64,000 nt of DNA from Lentisphaerota bacterium. GTDB taxonomy: Bacteria; Verrucomicrobiota; Lentisphaeria; Victivallales; Victivallaceae. The stretch covers positions 62,001-126,000 of the forward strand of contig SUVS01000001.1 in assembly GCA_015061885.1 (NCBI GenBank), read 5' to 3'. This document shows, one piece after another, positions 49,958 to 59,346 of this stretch; the first letter of the stretch is position 1; each line of letters begins with the position of its first letter. The notes below the pieces were generated by a model. The model was not told the origin of the DNA and made no database searches. It saw only the letters and a list, made by a program, of their open reading frames with translations. The position numbers were made by a program, and so were the translations under genes.

Positions 49958-51319
49958 ATGAGAAAAAAAGCTAATTATTTGTCCGGTACCATCGGCAAAA
50001 CCATGTTCAAAACCGCTCTTGCCATGTTGCCCGGAACGATTGCTGTTTCGGGATACAATCTTGCGGACACTTACTTTGTTGCAAAACTCGGAACTCTGCC
50101 GCTGGCGGCTATGGGGTTTACTTTTCCGGTAATTATGATTCTGGGGTGTATATTCCATGGTCTTGGCGTTGGAGTCATGGCCACAGTTGCTCATGCCGTC
50201 GGCGGAGCCAAAAGCGTTAAAGCCGCACGGCTGGTGACTTCGGGGATGCTTTTGATCGTGATAATTTCCAGTTTGCTGGGCTTGCTGGGCTTTCTTACGA
50301 TGGATTGGACCTTCCGGCAACTGGGGGCGGAAGGCGGGGTTTGTAAGCTGATTTCTGACTATATGAATATATGGTATCTCGGTTGTGTTACCGGTGCTGT
50401 CGGGATGGTCGGCAACAGTCTGCTGGTGGCGGTGGGGGATTCAAAACTTGCCGGATTTTTTATGATGTTCGGACTGATAATGAATGTTCTTCTTGACCCG
50501 CTGTTTATTTTTGACTGGGGATTCGGCATGGGGATTGCCGGAGCCGCCCTGGCTACGGTTATCGCACAGCTTTGCGGCCTGATACTTATTCTTACAGCGT
50601 TGAACAAACGCCACCGGCTTTTGAAATTTTCCACGCTTGCCGAAAAACGACTGGTGCGTTCCGCCTGGAAGCAGATAATCCGCTTTGCCGTGCCTTCCAT
50701 GCTCGGCATGATCCTGATGCCTGTCGGTAATGGGGTTATAACCCGCATTGTAGCCAACTTTGGAGACGAAGCCGTAGCGGCGACCGCCGCCGCCGGACGG
50801 TTGGAAGTTATAGCGTTTATGTTCCCGATGTCATTGGGTGTCGGGCTTATGCCGATGATCGCCCAGAATTATGGCGGCAAACTTTACAGCCGCATCATAC
50901 GCTGCCGCAAGATCGCCATGAATTTTGCTCTTTACTACGAAATATTTATGGCGGCGGTCTATTTTATTGCCGCACCGTATATTGTAAAATATTTTACGCA
51001 AGACCCCAAAGTTGCAGAAATAATGATCGTATATCTGCGGATAATTCCGTGGGGGTTCGGTTTTATGGAAATCCATCGCTATTGCGGGTTTTTCTTTACT
51101 GGATGCAATTATCCGCACGGCAGTGCGTGGCTGGCGGCATTGCGTATTGTGGCTTTGCTTATACCGCTGTCGCTGTTGGCAATGGCGTTCGGCAGTCTGA
51201 ACGGACTCTTTACTGCCCGTCTGGCGGCAGATATGCTGGCTGGCGGTATCGGATGGATATTGGTAATGCGTATGACCGGAAAGTTACCGCCGGACGGTGA
51301 ATTGATCGTCCGTAAATAA
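49958..51319 (+). CDS. MATE-family efflux transporter
   Basis: A 453-residue protein with 12 hydrophobic segments in two related halves. PGTIAVSGYNLADTYFVAKLGTLPLAAMGFTFPV is the first-helix region of the family, and GNGVITRIVANFGDEAVAATAAAGRLE the matching part of the second half. The start at 49958 is backed by AGGTGGAG. It would export cationic compounds using Na+ or H+. It is divergent from efp, and the metalloprotease gene follows 18 bp later. Confidence 0.88.
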   Translation: MRKKANYLSGTIGKTMFKTALAMLPGTIAVSGYNLADTYFVAKLGTLPLAAMGFTFPVIMILGCIFHGLGVGVMATVAHAVGGAKSVKAARLVTSGMLLIVIISSLLGLLGFLTMDWTFRQLGAEGGVCKLISDYMNIWYLGCVTGAVGMVGNSLLVAVGDSKLAGFFMMFGLIMNVLLDPLFIFDWGFGMGIAGAALATVIAQLCGLILILTALNKRHRLLKFSTLAEKRLVRSAWKQIIRFAVPSMLGMILMPVGNGVITRIVANFGDEAVAATAAAGRLEVIAFMFPMSLGVGLMPMIAQNYGGKLYSRIIRCRKIAMNFALYYEIFMAAVYFIAAPYIVKYFTQDPKVAEIMIVYLRIIPWGFGFMEIHRYCGFFFTGCNYPHGSAWLAALRIVALLIPLSLLAMAFGSLNGLFTARLAADMLAGGIGWILVMRMTGKLPPDGELIVRK

Positions 51320-51337
51320 TAATGCAGGAAAAATTGT

Positions 51338-52369
51338 ATGTACAAACTGATTTTGGGCTTTTTGCTGGTATTGCTGTTTTCAGGCAATAATTTATTGGCA
51401 GCGGAAAAACATCATTGCCGGATATGTTCAAAAAAGATCACTAAAAGATACATAAAAGGTTCTGATGGTAAAATTTACTGTTCAAGAAAATGTTTTGAGA
51501 AAACTATCCCCCAATGCGGAAACTGTAAAAAGCTCTGCCGGGAAGGTGCGTATAAAGTTAAAAATGCTTTTTATTGCAGTAAAACATGTGCCGAAAAAAG
51601 CCTCCTCCCGGCATGTGGGTCGTGTTCAGTTCCTATAAAAAGGTATATAACTTTGCCTACGCCGTACGGCAATTTCAATTATTGCAACAAATGCTGGCAA
51701 CTGAAAAAATGTTTTTTGTGTATGCGGCCGGAAAAGAATATGCACAAATTGCCCAACGGTAACTATGTTTGCCGTTATTGCAATAAAGACATGGTTGAAA
51801 GCCATGCCGGGTTACAGCAAATTTTCAATCAGGTTCGCAAGGACCTTGTAAGGCTGTTTGGTTTTAAGAATGACCATCCGATTACGCTGGAAATGCGTTC
51901 GTTGGTTAAAGGTGAAAACTGGGATACCGGTCGTGAATTCGGTTTTTACAAATATCAGGGGCGTATAATTTTCAAAGAACCCGGTTTGCTCGGCAAACGG
52001 AAAAAACAGAAAACAACTTACCGGTTCGCCAATGAGCATTGCAGAATTGTGGTAATGGATTATCTGCCGCGGCACAAAGCTGCCGAAGTTATAGCCCATG
52101 AGCTGGCTCATGATTATATGAAACACCGTTGGTACTTTATTAAAAGCGAGCTTTTAAAAGAGGGTTTTGCCGAACTGGTTGCCGCTGAATACAACCGTTA
52201 CTGCGGCAACGAACGCTGGAATTACCGTATGGAAGTAAATCCGGACAAAATATACGGCGACGGCTACCGTCTGATGAAGTCTTATCTGCAAAAAGGTTCG
52301 TGGCAGGAAGTTTTCCGGCAGCTCGACCAAGCCAATGAGCGTGATCTGCCGCCGGAATTGAAACAATAA
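51338..52369 (+). CDS. Secreted zinc-ribbon protein with DA1-like metallopeptidase domain
   Basis: A 343-residue exported protein (signal to about Ala22). Residues 27-148 hold four cysteine pairs in tandem treble-clef/LIM-like modules (CRIC, then CGNC, CGSC and CFLC, each followed by a later Cys pair). The C-terminal part has the zinc-protease motif IAHELAHDYMKH (HExxH, about 254-258) and LLKEGFAELVAAEY with the third ligand Glu275 about 21 residues on. This LIM-plus-HExxH...EG order matches eukaryotic DA1 and bacterial relatives. It would act outside the cytoplasm. It ends 2 bp before the convergent fumarase gene. Confidence 0.75.
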   Translation: MYKLILGFLLVLLFSGNNLLAAEKHHCRICSKKITKRYIKGSDGKIYCSRKCFEKTIPQCGNCKKLCREGAYKVKNAFYCSKTCAEKSLLPACGSCSVPIKRYITLPTPYGNFNYCNKCWQLKKCFLCMRPEKNMHKLPNGNYVCRYCNKDMVESHAGLQQIFNQVRKDLVRLFGFKNDHPITLEMRSLVKGENWDTGREFGFYKYQGRIIFKEPGLLGKRKKQKTTYRFANEHCRIVVMDYLPRHKAAEVIAHELAHDYMKHRWYFIKSELLKEGFAELVAAEYNRYCGNERWNYRMEVNPDKIYGDGYRLMKSYLQKGSWQEVFRQLDQANERDLPPELKQ

Positions 52370-52371
52370 AA

Positions 52372-52902
52372 TCAGCGGTTGTAAAGATTGCCGCCTTTAT
52401 CGTCAATAGCTACGATTACCGGAAAATCTTCCACCGTAAGTTTGCGGATGGCTTCCGGACCGAGATCTTCAAATGCAACCACTTCGGCGGCTTTTATACT
52501 GCGGGCGATCAATGCTCCGGCTCCGCCGGTCGCCGCAAAGTAAATGGCGTTACATTCATTCATGGCTTCAACAACATTACTGTTGCGTTCGCCTTTGCCG
52601 ATCATGCCGCGTAAACCGCATTCGCGGATCAGACGCGGTGAATATGCGTCCATACGACCACTGGTAGTCGGTCCCGCACTGCCGATCGGTCTGCCTGGAG
52701 GAGCGGGGCAGGGGCCGGCAAAGTATATGGTTTGATCTTTCAGTTCCACGGGCAGCGGTTCGTTGGCATCCAGTGCCGCGATCAAACGCTTGTGTGCCGC
52801 ATCGCGTGCGGTGTAGATAATACCGGAAAGTTTCACCGTATCTCCGGCGTGGAGCTGTGCAACTTTTTCCGCAGTCAGGGGCAGTTCTATTTTTATTTCC
52901 AT
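52372..52902 (-). CDS. Class I fumarase-type hydro-lyase, beta subunit
   Basis: A 176-residue beta subunit of the two-subunit Fe-S fumarate/tartrate hydro-lyase. AGDTVKLSGIIYTARDAAHKRL, IYFAGPCPAP, SAGPTTSGRMDAYSPRLI and GMIGKG are the usual swivel-domain motifs. It pairs with the alpha subunit 17 bp upstream. Fumarase and L-tartrate dehydratase cannot be told apart from sequence; fumarase in the TCA cycle is more likely. Confidence 0.92.
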   Translation of the reverse strand: MEIKIELPLTAEKVAQLHAGDTVKLSGIIYTARDAAHKRLIAALDANEPLPVELKDQTIYFAGPCPAPPGRPIGSAGPTTSGRMDAYSPRLIRECGLRGMIGKGERNSNVVEAMNECNAIYFAATGGAGALIARSIKAAEVVAFEDLGPEAIRKLTVEDFPVIVAIDDKGGNLYNR

Positions 52903-52919
52903 AGTAAAAAGCTCCTCTG

Positions 52920-53819
52920 TTACATTTCAAACCCGGCATGGCGTGCGGCGTGGCAGTTGATATTTACTGCCACCGGCAAACTGGCAATGTGGCACGGGTG
53001 GTGATTTATATGCACTGCCAATGCAGTGGTGTCGCCGCCAAGACCTTGCGGACCAACGCCGGATGCGTTGATTTTTGCCAGGATTTCCTGTTCCAGTTCG
53101 GCATACTCGGCATCTTCGCTCGGCGTATTGATTTTACGCAGCAGAGCTTTTTTTGCCAGCAGTGCCGCCTGTTCAAAAGTTCCGCCGATACCTACGCCGA
53201 CGATCACCGGAGGACAGGGGTTACCGCCGGCATTTATTACTGTATCGGTTACAAATTTCACCACACCTTCTCTGCCGTCGGAGGGCTTGAGCATTTTCAA
53301 GGCACTCATATTTTCCGAGCCGCCGCCTTTGGGGGCAAGGATAACATTTATTTTATCGCCCGGCACCATGGTCAGGTGAATGATCGGCGGGGTGTTGTCG
53401 GTGGTGTTTTTGCGTTTGAAGAGGGGATCGGAAACAATGCTTTTGCGTAAAAATCCATCGCGGTATCCCTGACGGGTCCCTTCGGTTATGGCTTCGCTTA
53501 TAGTACCGCCTTCGATGCGTACATTAGTACCCATTTCTACAAAATAAACCGCAAACCCGGTATCCTGACAGATCGGCATATTTTCTGCTCTGGCAATGCG
53601 TGCGTTTTCCAGGCACTGCCCGATAAGTTCTTTTGCCAGTGGTTTGCTTTCGTTGATATAAGCCTTTTCCAGTGCAGCAAGTACATCTTCCGGCAAATTC
53701 ACTGCCGCGCTTAAACAGCACAGCCGCACCATTTCCACCACATCAGCAAAAAGCACTGTACGCATACATTCGGCCATGGAACGGTTCGGGGCAAGTTTCA
53801 ATTTCAGTTTTTCAGCCAT
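52920..53819 (-). CDS. Class I fumarase-type hydro-lyase, alpha subunit
   Basis: A 299-residue Fe-S subunit. The three cluster cysteines are in PICQDTG (Cys84), GGNPCPPVIVGVGIGG (Cys202) and, near the C terminus, HHPCHIASLPVAVNINCHAARH (Cys276 or Cys289). The RKSIVSDPLFKRKNTTDNTPP segment is also diagnostic. An oxygen-sensitive 4Fe-4S enzyme fits an anaerobic or microaerobic lifestyle, which is inference. Its gene follows the Na/Pi fusion gene by 18 bp. Confidence 0.94.
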   Translation of the reverse strand: MAEKLKLKLAPNRSMAECMRTVLFADVVEMVRLCCLSAAVNLPEDVLAALEKAYINESKPLAKELIGQCLENARIARAENMPICQDTGFAVYFVEMGTNVRIEGGTISEAITEGTRQGYRDGFLRKSIVSDPLFKRKNTTDNTPPIIHLTMVPGDKINVILAPKGGGSENMSALKMLKPSDGREGVVKFVTDTVINAGGNPCPPVIVGVGIGGTFEQAALLAKKALLRKINTPSEDAEYAELEQEILAKINASGVGPQGLGGDTTALAVHINHHPCHIASLPVAVNINCHAARHAGFEM

Positions 53820-53837
53820 TTTTTCACCATGTATTGA

Positions 53838-56291
53838 TTAAAGATTGATATAATGTTTCTGGATTTCGGGCGTGCGTTCGGCAATGTTGCTCAAGTGGTC
53901 GCCCAGTTTTTCCAACTCGCCCAGCAACTCAATATAGATAACACTGTTTGCCAATGTGCATGAGCCTTTGCGGAGACGGTCGATATTTTCCTGCTCAAAC
54001 TCACGGGTCAGTTTGTTGATCTTGCGTTCGCTTTTCAAGGCTGATTTGACTTCTGCTTCGTCGGTACTGCCCAGAGCCACCATCACACTGGAGGCTTCGT
54101 GATTGAGGATGTTCCAGACTTTTTCGATAGCCTTTATACTGGCGTTGGAGAGTTTTTTATCGTTTTTACTCAAGCGTTCGGCAAGCACAATGATGTTGGC
54201 GGTGTGGTCAGCGATACGCTCGGCATCGTTGGTACAGTGCATCAATAGCGGAATAAGTTCGCTCTGGTGGTCGGTCAGGTTACGGCGACGCATGATTTTT
54301 ACGAGGTATTCAGTTACATCTGCCTGCATACGGTCGATTTTTTCTTCTTCTTCGGCAAGTTCATCAAAGGCATCCTGATCTATATTGAGCTTCAGGAAGT
54401 GTTCGTTGACTGCTTGGTCGATCATCCGCCAGGAATCGCTTACCATATTGCGGATGGCCATAACCACCTGTTCCAGAGCCGCTGTCGGCGTGGCAAGCAG
54501 GTGCGGTTCCAGCAACTGGGTGTGGTCGGGTGCATTTTTGGAAACCGGAATGATTTTTTCGCACAACACTGCCAGCGGTTTTATGAACGGCAGCAATATA
54601 AATGTATTTATAACGTTAAAAATCGTGTGTGCCATAGCAATGTGCCGTTCAATATTCTGCGGCACTTCCGCAAAAACATCGCCCGGTGTCATGGCGTTGA
54701 TAAGTGCCATATATACCGGAATATGACTGTTGCCGCAAGTTATATAAAAACTGGCGATCAGCAGTATTGCCCCTACGGTGTTGAACAGAAAGTGTGCCAA
54801 CGCCGCCTGTTTTGCATGGCGGTTTGCCGCCAGTGAGGCAAAAAATGCTGTAATAGTTGTACCGATGTTGGTTCCCAGCAAGAGCGGCATGGCGGTGTAA
54901 AAATTGATAAGTCCGCCGCCGGAAAGTGCCAATACGATACCCAATGCCGCCGCACTGCTCTGAATGATCATAGTAAAGACCGTACTGACCAGCAATGCAC
55001 CCAGCACCGGCAGCAGCGGCATGAAATCCCCGGTCGGGGCACAATCAAACATGCGGAAGAAGTTTTGAAAACTCGGCAGTACACTCAAGACTTTCAGCTC
55101 CGAACTCATCAAGCCTATGCCGTAGAAAATCAACCCGAATCCGACTGCTGATTCACCCCAGCCGCGAATACTGCGTTTGCTGGCAAAAAGTCCGATCATC
55201 CCCACTGCGATGGCAGGCATGGCAAGTACGCCGAGGTTGAACGAGATGATCTGGGCGGTAACAGTTGTACCGATGTTGGCTCCGAAAATGATCCCGATGG
55301 CTTGAGTCAGGTTAAGCAATCCGGCATTGATGAAACCGATGACCATAACTGTGGTTGCACTTGAGGACTGCACCACAGCGGTAACTGCCGCCCCCGCACA
55401 AACAGCCACGATGCCGTTGCGGGAGAAGAACTGCAATATCTTTTTCATGCGGTCGCCGGCGATTTTCATAAGACCGTCGCTCATGAGTTTCATGCCAAAG
55501 ATAAAGAGAGCCAGTGCCCCCAGTACATTGACCACCACTTTCCAGACATCCAGAGCAAGAAATCTTACATGGAGCTGCCGCATAAAATAATTTTCTGCCG
55601 GATCAGCTATTTCCACGCCGAGAACATATTCGCCGCTGGCTTTGCCGGATCTTACGATGGCTTTTACTACACCATTGCTGTCGGTATGGGCAGTTTCCGG
55701 AGTGATGATTGCTCCGGAGGTACCGGCAGAGGGGGAGCTTACCACATTAAAATATACCGGCACATCGGCGGCGGGTTTTCCATCCTGCCGCACCAGCTTT
55801 ACAGAAATCGGTTTTGGGGCAACGGTATTGACTGCAAGCTCCTGTTCGCCGCCGGAGATTTGAGCCCCGATGGTAAAATGAGCGGTTATTGCTTTAGTTG
55901 GATTGCTTTCCGGTACGATCGTAAAATAATGGTCGCCGACCAGTTTTCCGGCTGTTACTTTGAATCTGGCGGCACCGCCCAGATCAGTTTCTGCGGTTTG
56001 CGGAGCAACTGAAAGTGCCGCGTTTTCCGGCAGTACGATCTTCAGTTTGGCATTGGCCGCCGGACGGCCGGAATTGGTTCCGAAAAAACCTTTTTCGGCG
56101 GGGGCTTCGGCAATGACCACCAGTTCTTTTGCAAAAGTTTCGCCGGGCAGGGCGTATTGATTACTGCCGCTGAATATTTTAAGTTTGTTGACTTGCTGTG
56201 GTTGTGCTGACTGTTCACACCCGGCAATAAAAAGAGTACAAATACCAAATAAAAACAACGCTGAAACACAACTGAAAATGTTTTTGTGCAT
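53838..56291 (-). CDS. Lipoprotein/Ig-like/Na-Pi cotransporter/PhoU fusion
   Basis: An 817-residue composite protein. It begins with a lipoprotein-type signal (lipobox FIAGC, Cys25) followed by two Ig-like (Big-type) domains, each with a conserved TDxxGxxxxxVxxG-like turn (ETDLGGAARFKVTAGK and HTDSNGVVKAIVRSGK). From about residue 260 comes an NptA/SLC34-type Na/Pi symporter with paired VVQSSSATT and IIQSSAAA motifs, then a C-terminal PhoU-like helical domain (ERIADHTANI and EKLGDHLSNIAERT). Putting an extracytoplasmic lipoprotein module on a phosphate carrier is unusual. It heads the fumarase operon. Confidence 0.85.
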   Translation of the reverse strand: MHKNIFSCVSALFLFGICTLFIAGCEQSAQPQQVNKLKIFSGSNQYALPGETFAKELVVIAEAPAEKGFFGTNSGRPAANAKLKIVLPENAALSVAPQTAETDLGGAARFKVTAGKLVGDHYFTIVPESNPTKAITAHFTIGAQISGGEQELAVNTVAPKPISVKLVRQDGKPAADVPVYFNVVSSPSAGTSGAIITPETAHTDSNGVVKAIVRSGKASGEYVLGVEIADPAENYFMRQLHVRFLALDVWKVVVNVLGALALFIFGMKLMSDGLMKIAGDRMKKILQFFSRNGIVAVCAGAAVTAVVQSSSATTVMVIGFINAGLLNLTQAIGIIFGANIGTTVTAQIISFNLGVLAMPAIAVGMIGLFASKRSIRGWGESAVGFGLIFYGIGLMSSELKVLSVLPSFQNFFRMFDCAPTGDFMPLLPVLGALLVSTVFTMIIQSSAAALGIVLALSGGGLINFYTAMPLLLGTNIGTTITAFFASLAANRHAKQAALAHFLFNTVGAILLIASFYITCGNSHIPVYMALINAMTPGDVFAEVPQNIERHIAMAHTIFNVINTFILLPFIKPLAVLCEKIIPVSKNAPDHTQLLEPHLLATPTAALEQVVMAIRNMVSDSWRMIDQAVNEHFLKLNIDQDAFDELAEEEEKIDRMQADVTEYLVKIMRRRNLTDHQSELIPLLMHCTNDAERIADHTANIIVLAERLSKNDKKLSNASIKAIEKVWNILNHEASSVMVALGSTDEAEVKSALKSERKINKLTREFEQENIDRLRKGSCTLANSVIYIELLGELEKLGDHLSNIAERTPEIQKHYINL

Positions 56292-56413
56292 ACTTTTTCC
56301 GATCTGATTTTATCTTTTTGATAACTACCGCAACAATACTTGTATGCATAATATACACCGCAAACACTCTCAACTCAAGCTGTCAATACACCTATTTTCC
56401 GTTTTTTAAGTAA

Positions 56414-56431
56414 ACAAGTTACTAAACTTGT
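56414..56431. promoter_or_regulatory. Inverted repeat upstream of the Ntn-hydrolase cluster
   Basis: ACAAGTT (56414-56420) and AACTTGT (56425-56431) are perfect 7-bp arms with a 4-bp spacer, about 100 bp before the first hydrolase gene. A possible operator; the protein is unknown. The rest of the 243-bp gap is AT-rich with the promoter at 56477-56506. Confidence 0.35.
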
Positions 56432-56476
56432 GCTTCCGGATAAAAAAACAGTAAAAGATTTGACAAAAAACTGAAG

Positions 56477-56506
56477 TTGTATTAAATTACTTTTCAATAG
56501 TATAAT
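56477..56506 (+). promoter_or_regulatory. Promoter of the Ntn-hydrolase cluster
   Basis: A perfect TATAAT (56501-56506) lies 18 bp after TTGTAT (56477-56482), 28 bp before the ATG. A TTGACA at 56460-56465 followed 17 bp later by TAAATT is an alternative. Confidence 0.5.
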
Positions 56507-56534
56507 GTAGAACCTATACAGACAGGATTTTTTT

Positions 56535-57899
56535 ATGAGAATTGCCAGTTTTTTACTGACGGCTGTTTTGGCGGGATCATCGGTTAGTGCTGCTGTTTCC
56601 CAGGCTGAATTTGAAAAAAATGTACTCAAACCGTTTGCAGTTTGGAAAAAATCTGCTCCGGCTGCGGCTCTGCCCGGCAAAAATACGCCCGATGATATAT
56701 TGCGTAAACGGCAGGCACATACCGATGCTTTGAAAAAGTTTGCTCCGTATATGCTTGACGAATACTATGCCGTTGATCGTGCTTTTGATATGCCGATGGG
56801 TACTTATTTGAATATCTGTGTTTTCGGCACCAAAAAAACAGCGGCAAAAGCTCCGCATGAATGTACCAGTTGGATCGTGATGCCCGATCTTACTGACGGA
56901 AAAAGTCTGATCGTGCATAAAAACCGCGATTCAAGTGCCAAAAAACTGATTGCCCAGCAGCGTGCGGTAAAAGGCAAACATGCGTGGATAGGCATGGGGA
57001 ACTTCGGTAATTTGAGTACCAATATGGGGATGAACGATAAAGCACTGGTCGTGGTTATGAACAGCGGCGACCGTACCAACGACAACCGTGATGCCGGTAT
57101 CGGCACTACGGTTATGGCTCGGATCATGCTGGAAAATTGTTCCACGGCAGTTGAGGCGGTGAAAATGCTTGAGCAGATGATAGCTGCCAAAGTTTACACT
57201 CATGGTCAAAGCGGCTCCATCTGGTTTATTGCCGATAAAGACAACGCATTTATTGCCGAAAATAATGCCGAACATATTGCCGTAAAAAGTATCCACAGCG
57301 GGTTTGCCATCCGCGCCAACAGCTGGGATTTTCCGGAGATGATACCTTACAGCAATGCCAAACCCGATGATATTGTCGGCAACAATCGCCGGGAATATGC
57401 GGTGCGTGAGTTGCTGTTCAAGAAATATCAGGTTGTGACCAAAGGCGTTTTGCCTGAAATGATGGCTGAAGCCTCCCGTATCAAAGAATTTCCGGAAGAT
57501 AAAAAGTGCTATCCCTTGTGCGGCAAACTCACCAATTCGGCGGCTACATTTGTTATAGATCAAGAGTTTCCGGAAGATCTTTCTTATGCTGTTATGGCGT
57601 TCGGCAATCCGGCATATACGATTTATCTGCCCATACCTTTGACCGTAAAAGAGCTGCCTGTAGAGCTTACCAACGGAACCAATCCCGATGCGGCGATGAA
57701 GCGTTGGGCGGATAAAAAAGCATTGATGAGCGAAGAAGATACTGTGAAGTTTGAAAGCAAACTCAATATCCGCCACCGCAAAGCTCTTGCCGCCGCCCGG
57801 AAGGTTTTGCGTAAGAGCCGCGATAAAAAGCAGGCTGCGATCATATTGAACAATGCTTTCAAAGAAAATTACAAGGTTTTTTCAGAGGCAACCAGATAA
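56535..57899 (+). CDS. C45/C69-like Ntn-hydrolase, exported, copy 1
   Basis: A 454-residue exported protein (signal MRIASFLLTAVLAGSSVSA). Its centre resembles the N-terminal-nucleophile acyltransferase/amidohydrolase fold of the C45 and C69 families: HECTSWIV with Cys110 as the likely nucleophile freed by self-cleavage, then DGKSLIVHKNRD with the Asn/Asp of the family, and NNRREYAVR in the second half. Substrate unknown; a peptide or murein-derived amide is a guess. Two close relatives follow, with which it shares the NSAATFVIDxEFPE and MxRWADKKAL regions, but it is the most divergent of the three. Confidence 0.7.
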   Translation: MRIASFLLTAVLAGSSVSAAVSQAEFEKNVLKPFAVWKKSAPAAALPGKNTPDDILRKRQAHTDALKKFAPYMLDEYYAVDRAFDMPMGTYLNICVFGTKKTAAKAPHECTSWIVMPDLTDGKSLIVHKNRDSSAKKLIAQQRAVKGKHAWIGMGNFGNLSTNMGMNDKALVVVMNSGDRTNDNRDAGIGTTVMARIMLENCSTAVEAVKMLEQMIAAKVYTHGQSGSIWFIADKDNAFIAENNAEHIAVKSIHSGFAIRANSWDFPEMIPYSNAKPDDIVGNNRREYAVRELLFKKYQVVTKGVLPEMMAEASRIKEFPEDKKCYPLCGKLTNSAATFVIDQEFPEDLSYAVMAFGNPAYTIYLPIPLTVKELPVELTNGTNPDAAMKRWADKKALMSEEDTVKFESKLNIRHRKALAAARKVLRKSRDKKQAAIILNNAFKENYKVFSEATR

Positions 57900-57929
57900 A
57901 AAATATATATCACCGGGGAAATCTCTCTT

Positions 57930-59330
57930 ATGAAAAAACAGATCATATTGTCATTGCTGGCGGCTGTTGCCGTGCAGAATTCTTATTGTAAGGATATAAA
58001 TCTGGAACAGTATGTAAAAAAATACTGGACTGCCTATCAGAATAAAAAACTTGAAGTGGGCAACGGTGATAAACGCTGGCCGGTCACGCCTGATTTAAAA
58101 GCGGAACGCTTGCGGCATTTTGTTGCCATGCTGAACAGATTTGCTCCGCATCAGGTGGAGGAAGCGTATCAGATCGACCGGATTTTCGGCTGGGAAAAAG
58201 GCACTTACCTCGGACTTCTGCGTTTCGGTGCCAAAAAAGTTGAAGTAAAGCCGGAAAAAATCAATCCTTCGCATGAGTGTACCAGCTGGATAACTATGGA
58301 TAATATGACCGGCGGTAAAGAGATAATCATGCACAAAAACCGCGATACCAAAAAGCGGTTGCTGACAATTCAACGCCGTGCCTTGCCCGGTAAACATGCG
58401 TGGATCGGCAGCGGTTCGTGTTATTCATTCTACCCCGCACAGGGGATCAATGACCGCGGTGTGGTAGTGCTGATGAACTCCGGCGATGCTCATGTGGAAT
58501 CCGAAAACAGTCAGTATGGCTTGAGTACCGGTATAATCTGCCGCATACTGTTGGAAGAATGTGGAACGGCCGAAGCCGCCGTTGAAATGCTCGGAAAAAT
58601 CGTTGCCGATAACGCATATACCCATGTGGAGTGCGGTTCGATCTGGTTTATCGGCGATTACAAGAATGTTTATATTGTTGAACAGAATGCCCGCAAGTTT
58701 GTATCCAAAGCGGTCAATTCCGGTTTTATCGCCCGTGCCAACGCCTTCCATTACCCCGAAACACAGATCAGCAGTCTGCGCAGCTGTAAGAGTTTGATCG
58801 CCCACAGCCGCCGGGAATTTTCCGTGCGGGATTTTCTGGTAAATACGCAATGGCGTAAAAATGGTGTGATCACGCCGCTGGATATTGCCGCATCGTCGCG
58901 TATTGATAAGGTCGATGGCGATCCGAAGTGTTATCCGCCTTGCGGTAAAAGCACGATTTCCGGTACTACATTTGTTATTGATAAAGAATATCCGGAATTT
59001 TTGAGCAGTGTGTATGCGGCTCTTTCGTCGCCGGCAAGCTCATGCTATCTGCCCATCCCGATGACTTTGAAAGAGGTTCCTGAAGAAATCTGCAACGGTT
59101 CTTACAGCGATCGTTCGCTCAAACTTATGGAAAAAAAGCTGCCGCTTCTGCCCGCCGATAAACTTGCGGTGTTGGAAAAACGCCTTTATGAACGGCATCA
59201 GGCCGCAGTTGAAAAAGCCCGCGTTTTGCTGCGTACCAGCACCAAACATACAGTCAAAGATGATGTGGCAAAAATCCTGAACGATGCTTTTGCAGAAAAC
59301 TTCAAGGATTTGCAGTCAAGCGTAAAATAA
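57930..59330 (+). CDS. C45/C69-like Ntn-hydrolase, exported, copy 2
   Basis: A 466-residue exported paralog (signal about 20 residues, ending NSYC). Cys117 lies in SHECTSW, followed by GGKEIIMHKNRDTKKR, and EFSVRDFLVNTQWRKNGV lies in the second half. It is far more similar to copy 3 than to copy 1: long segments such as the C-terminal LAVLEKRLYERHQAAVEK are nearly identical, also at the DNA level, showing a recent tandem duplication. It begins 30 bp after copy 1. Confidence 0.72.
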   Translation: MKKQIILSLLAAVAVQNSYCKDINLEQYVKKYWTAYQNKKLEVGNGDKRWPVTPDLKAERLRHFVAMLNRFAPHQVEEAYQIDRIFGWEKGTYLGLLRFGAKKVEVKPEKINPSHECTSWITMDNMTGGKEIIMHKNRDTKKRLLTIQRRALPGKHAWIGSGSCYSFYPAQGINDRGVVVLMNSGDAHVESENSQYGLSTGIICRILLEECGTAEAAVEMLGKIVADNAYTHVECGSIWFIGDYKNVYIVEQNARKFVSKAVNSGFIARANAFHYPETQISSLRSCKSLIAHSRREFSVRDFLVNTQWRKNGVITPLDIAASSRIDKVDGDPKCYPPCGKSTISGTTFVIDKEYPEFLSSVYAALSSPASSCYLPIPMTLKEVPEEICNGSYSDRSLKLMEKKLPLLPADKLAVLEKRLYERHQAAVEKARVLLRTSTKHTVKDDVAKILNDAFAENFKDLQSSVK

Positions 59331-59346
59331 GGTGTAATATTTGATT

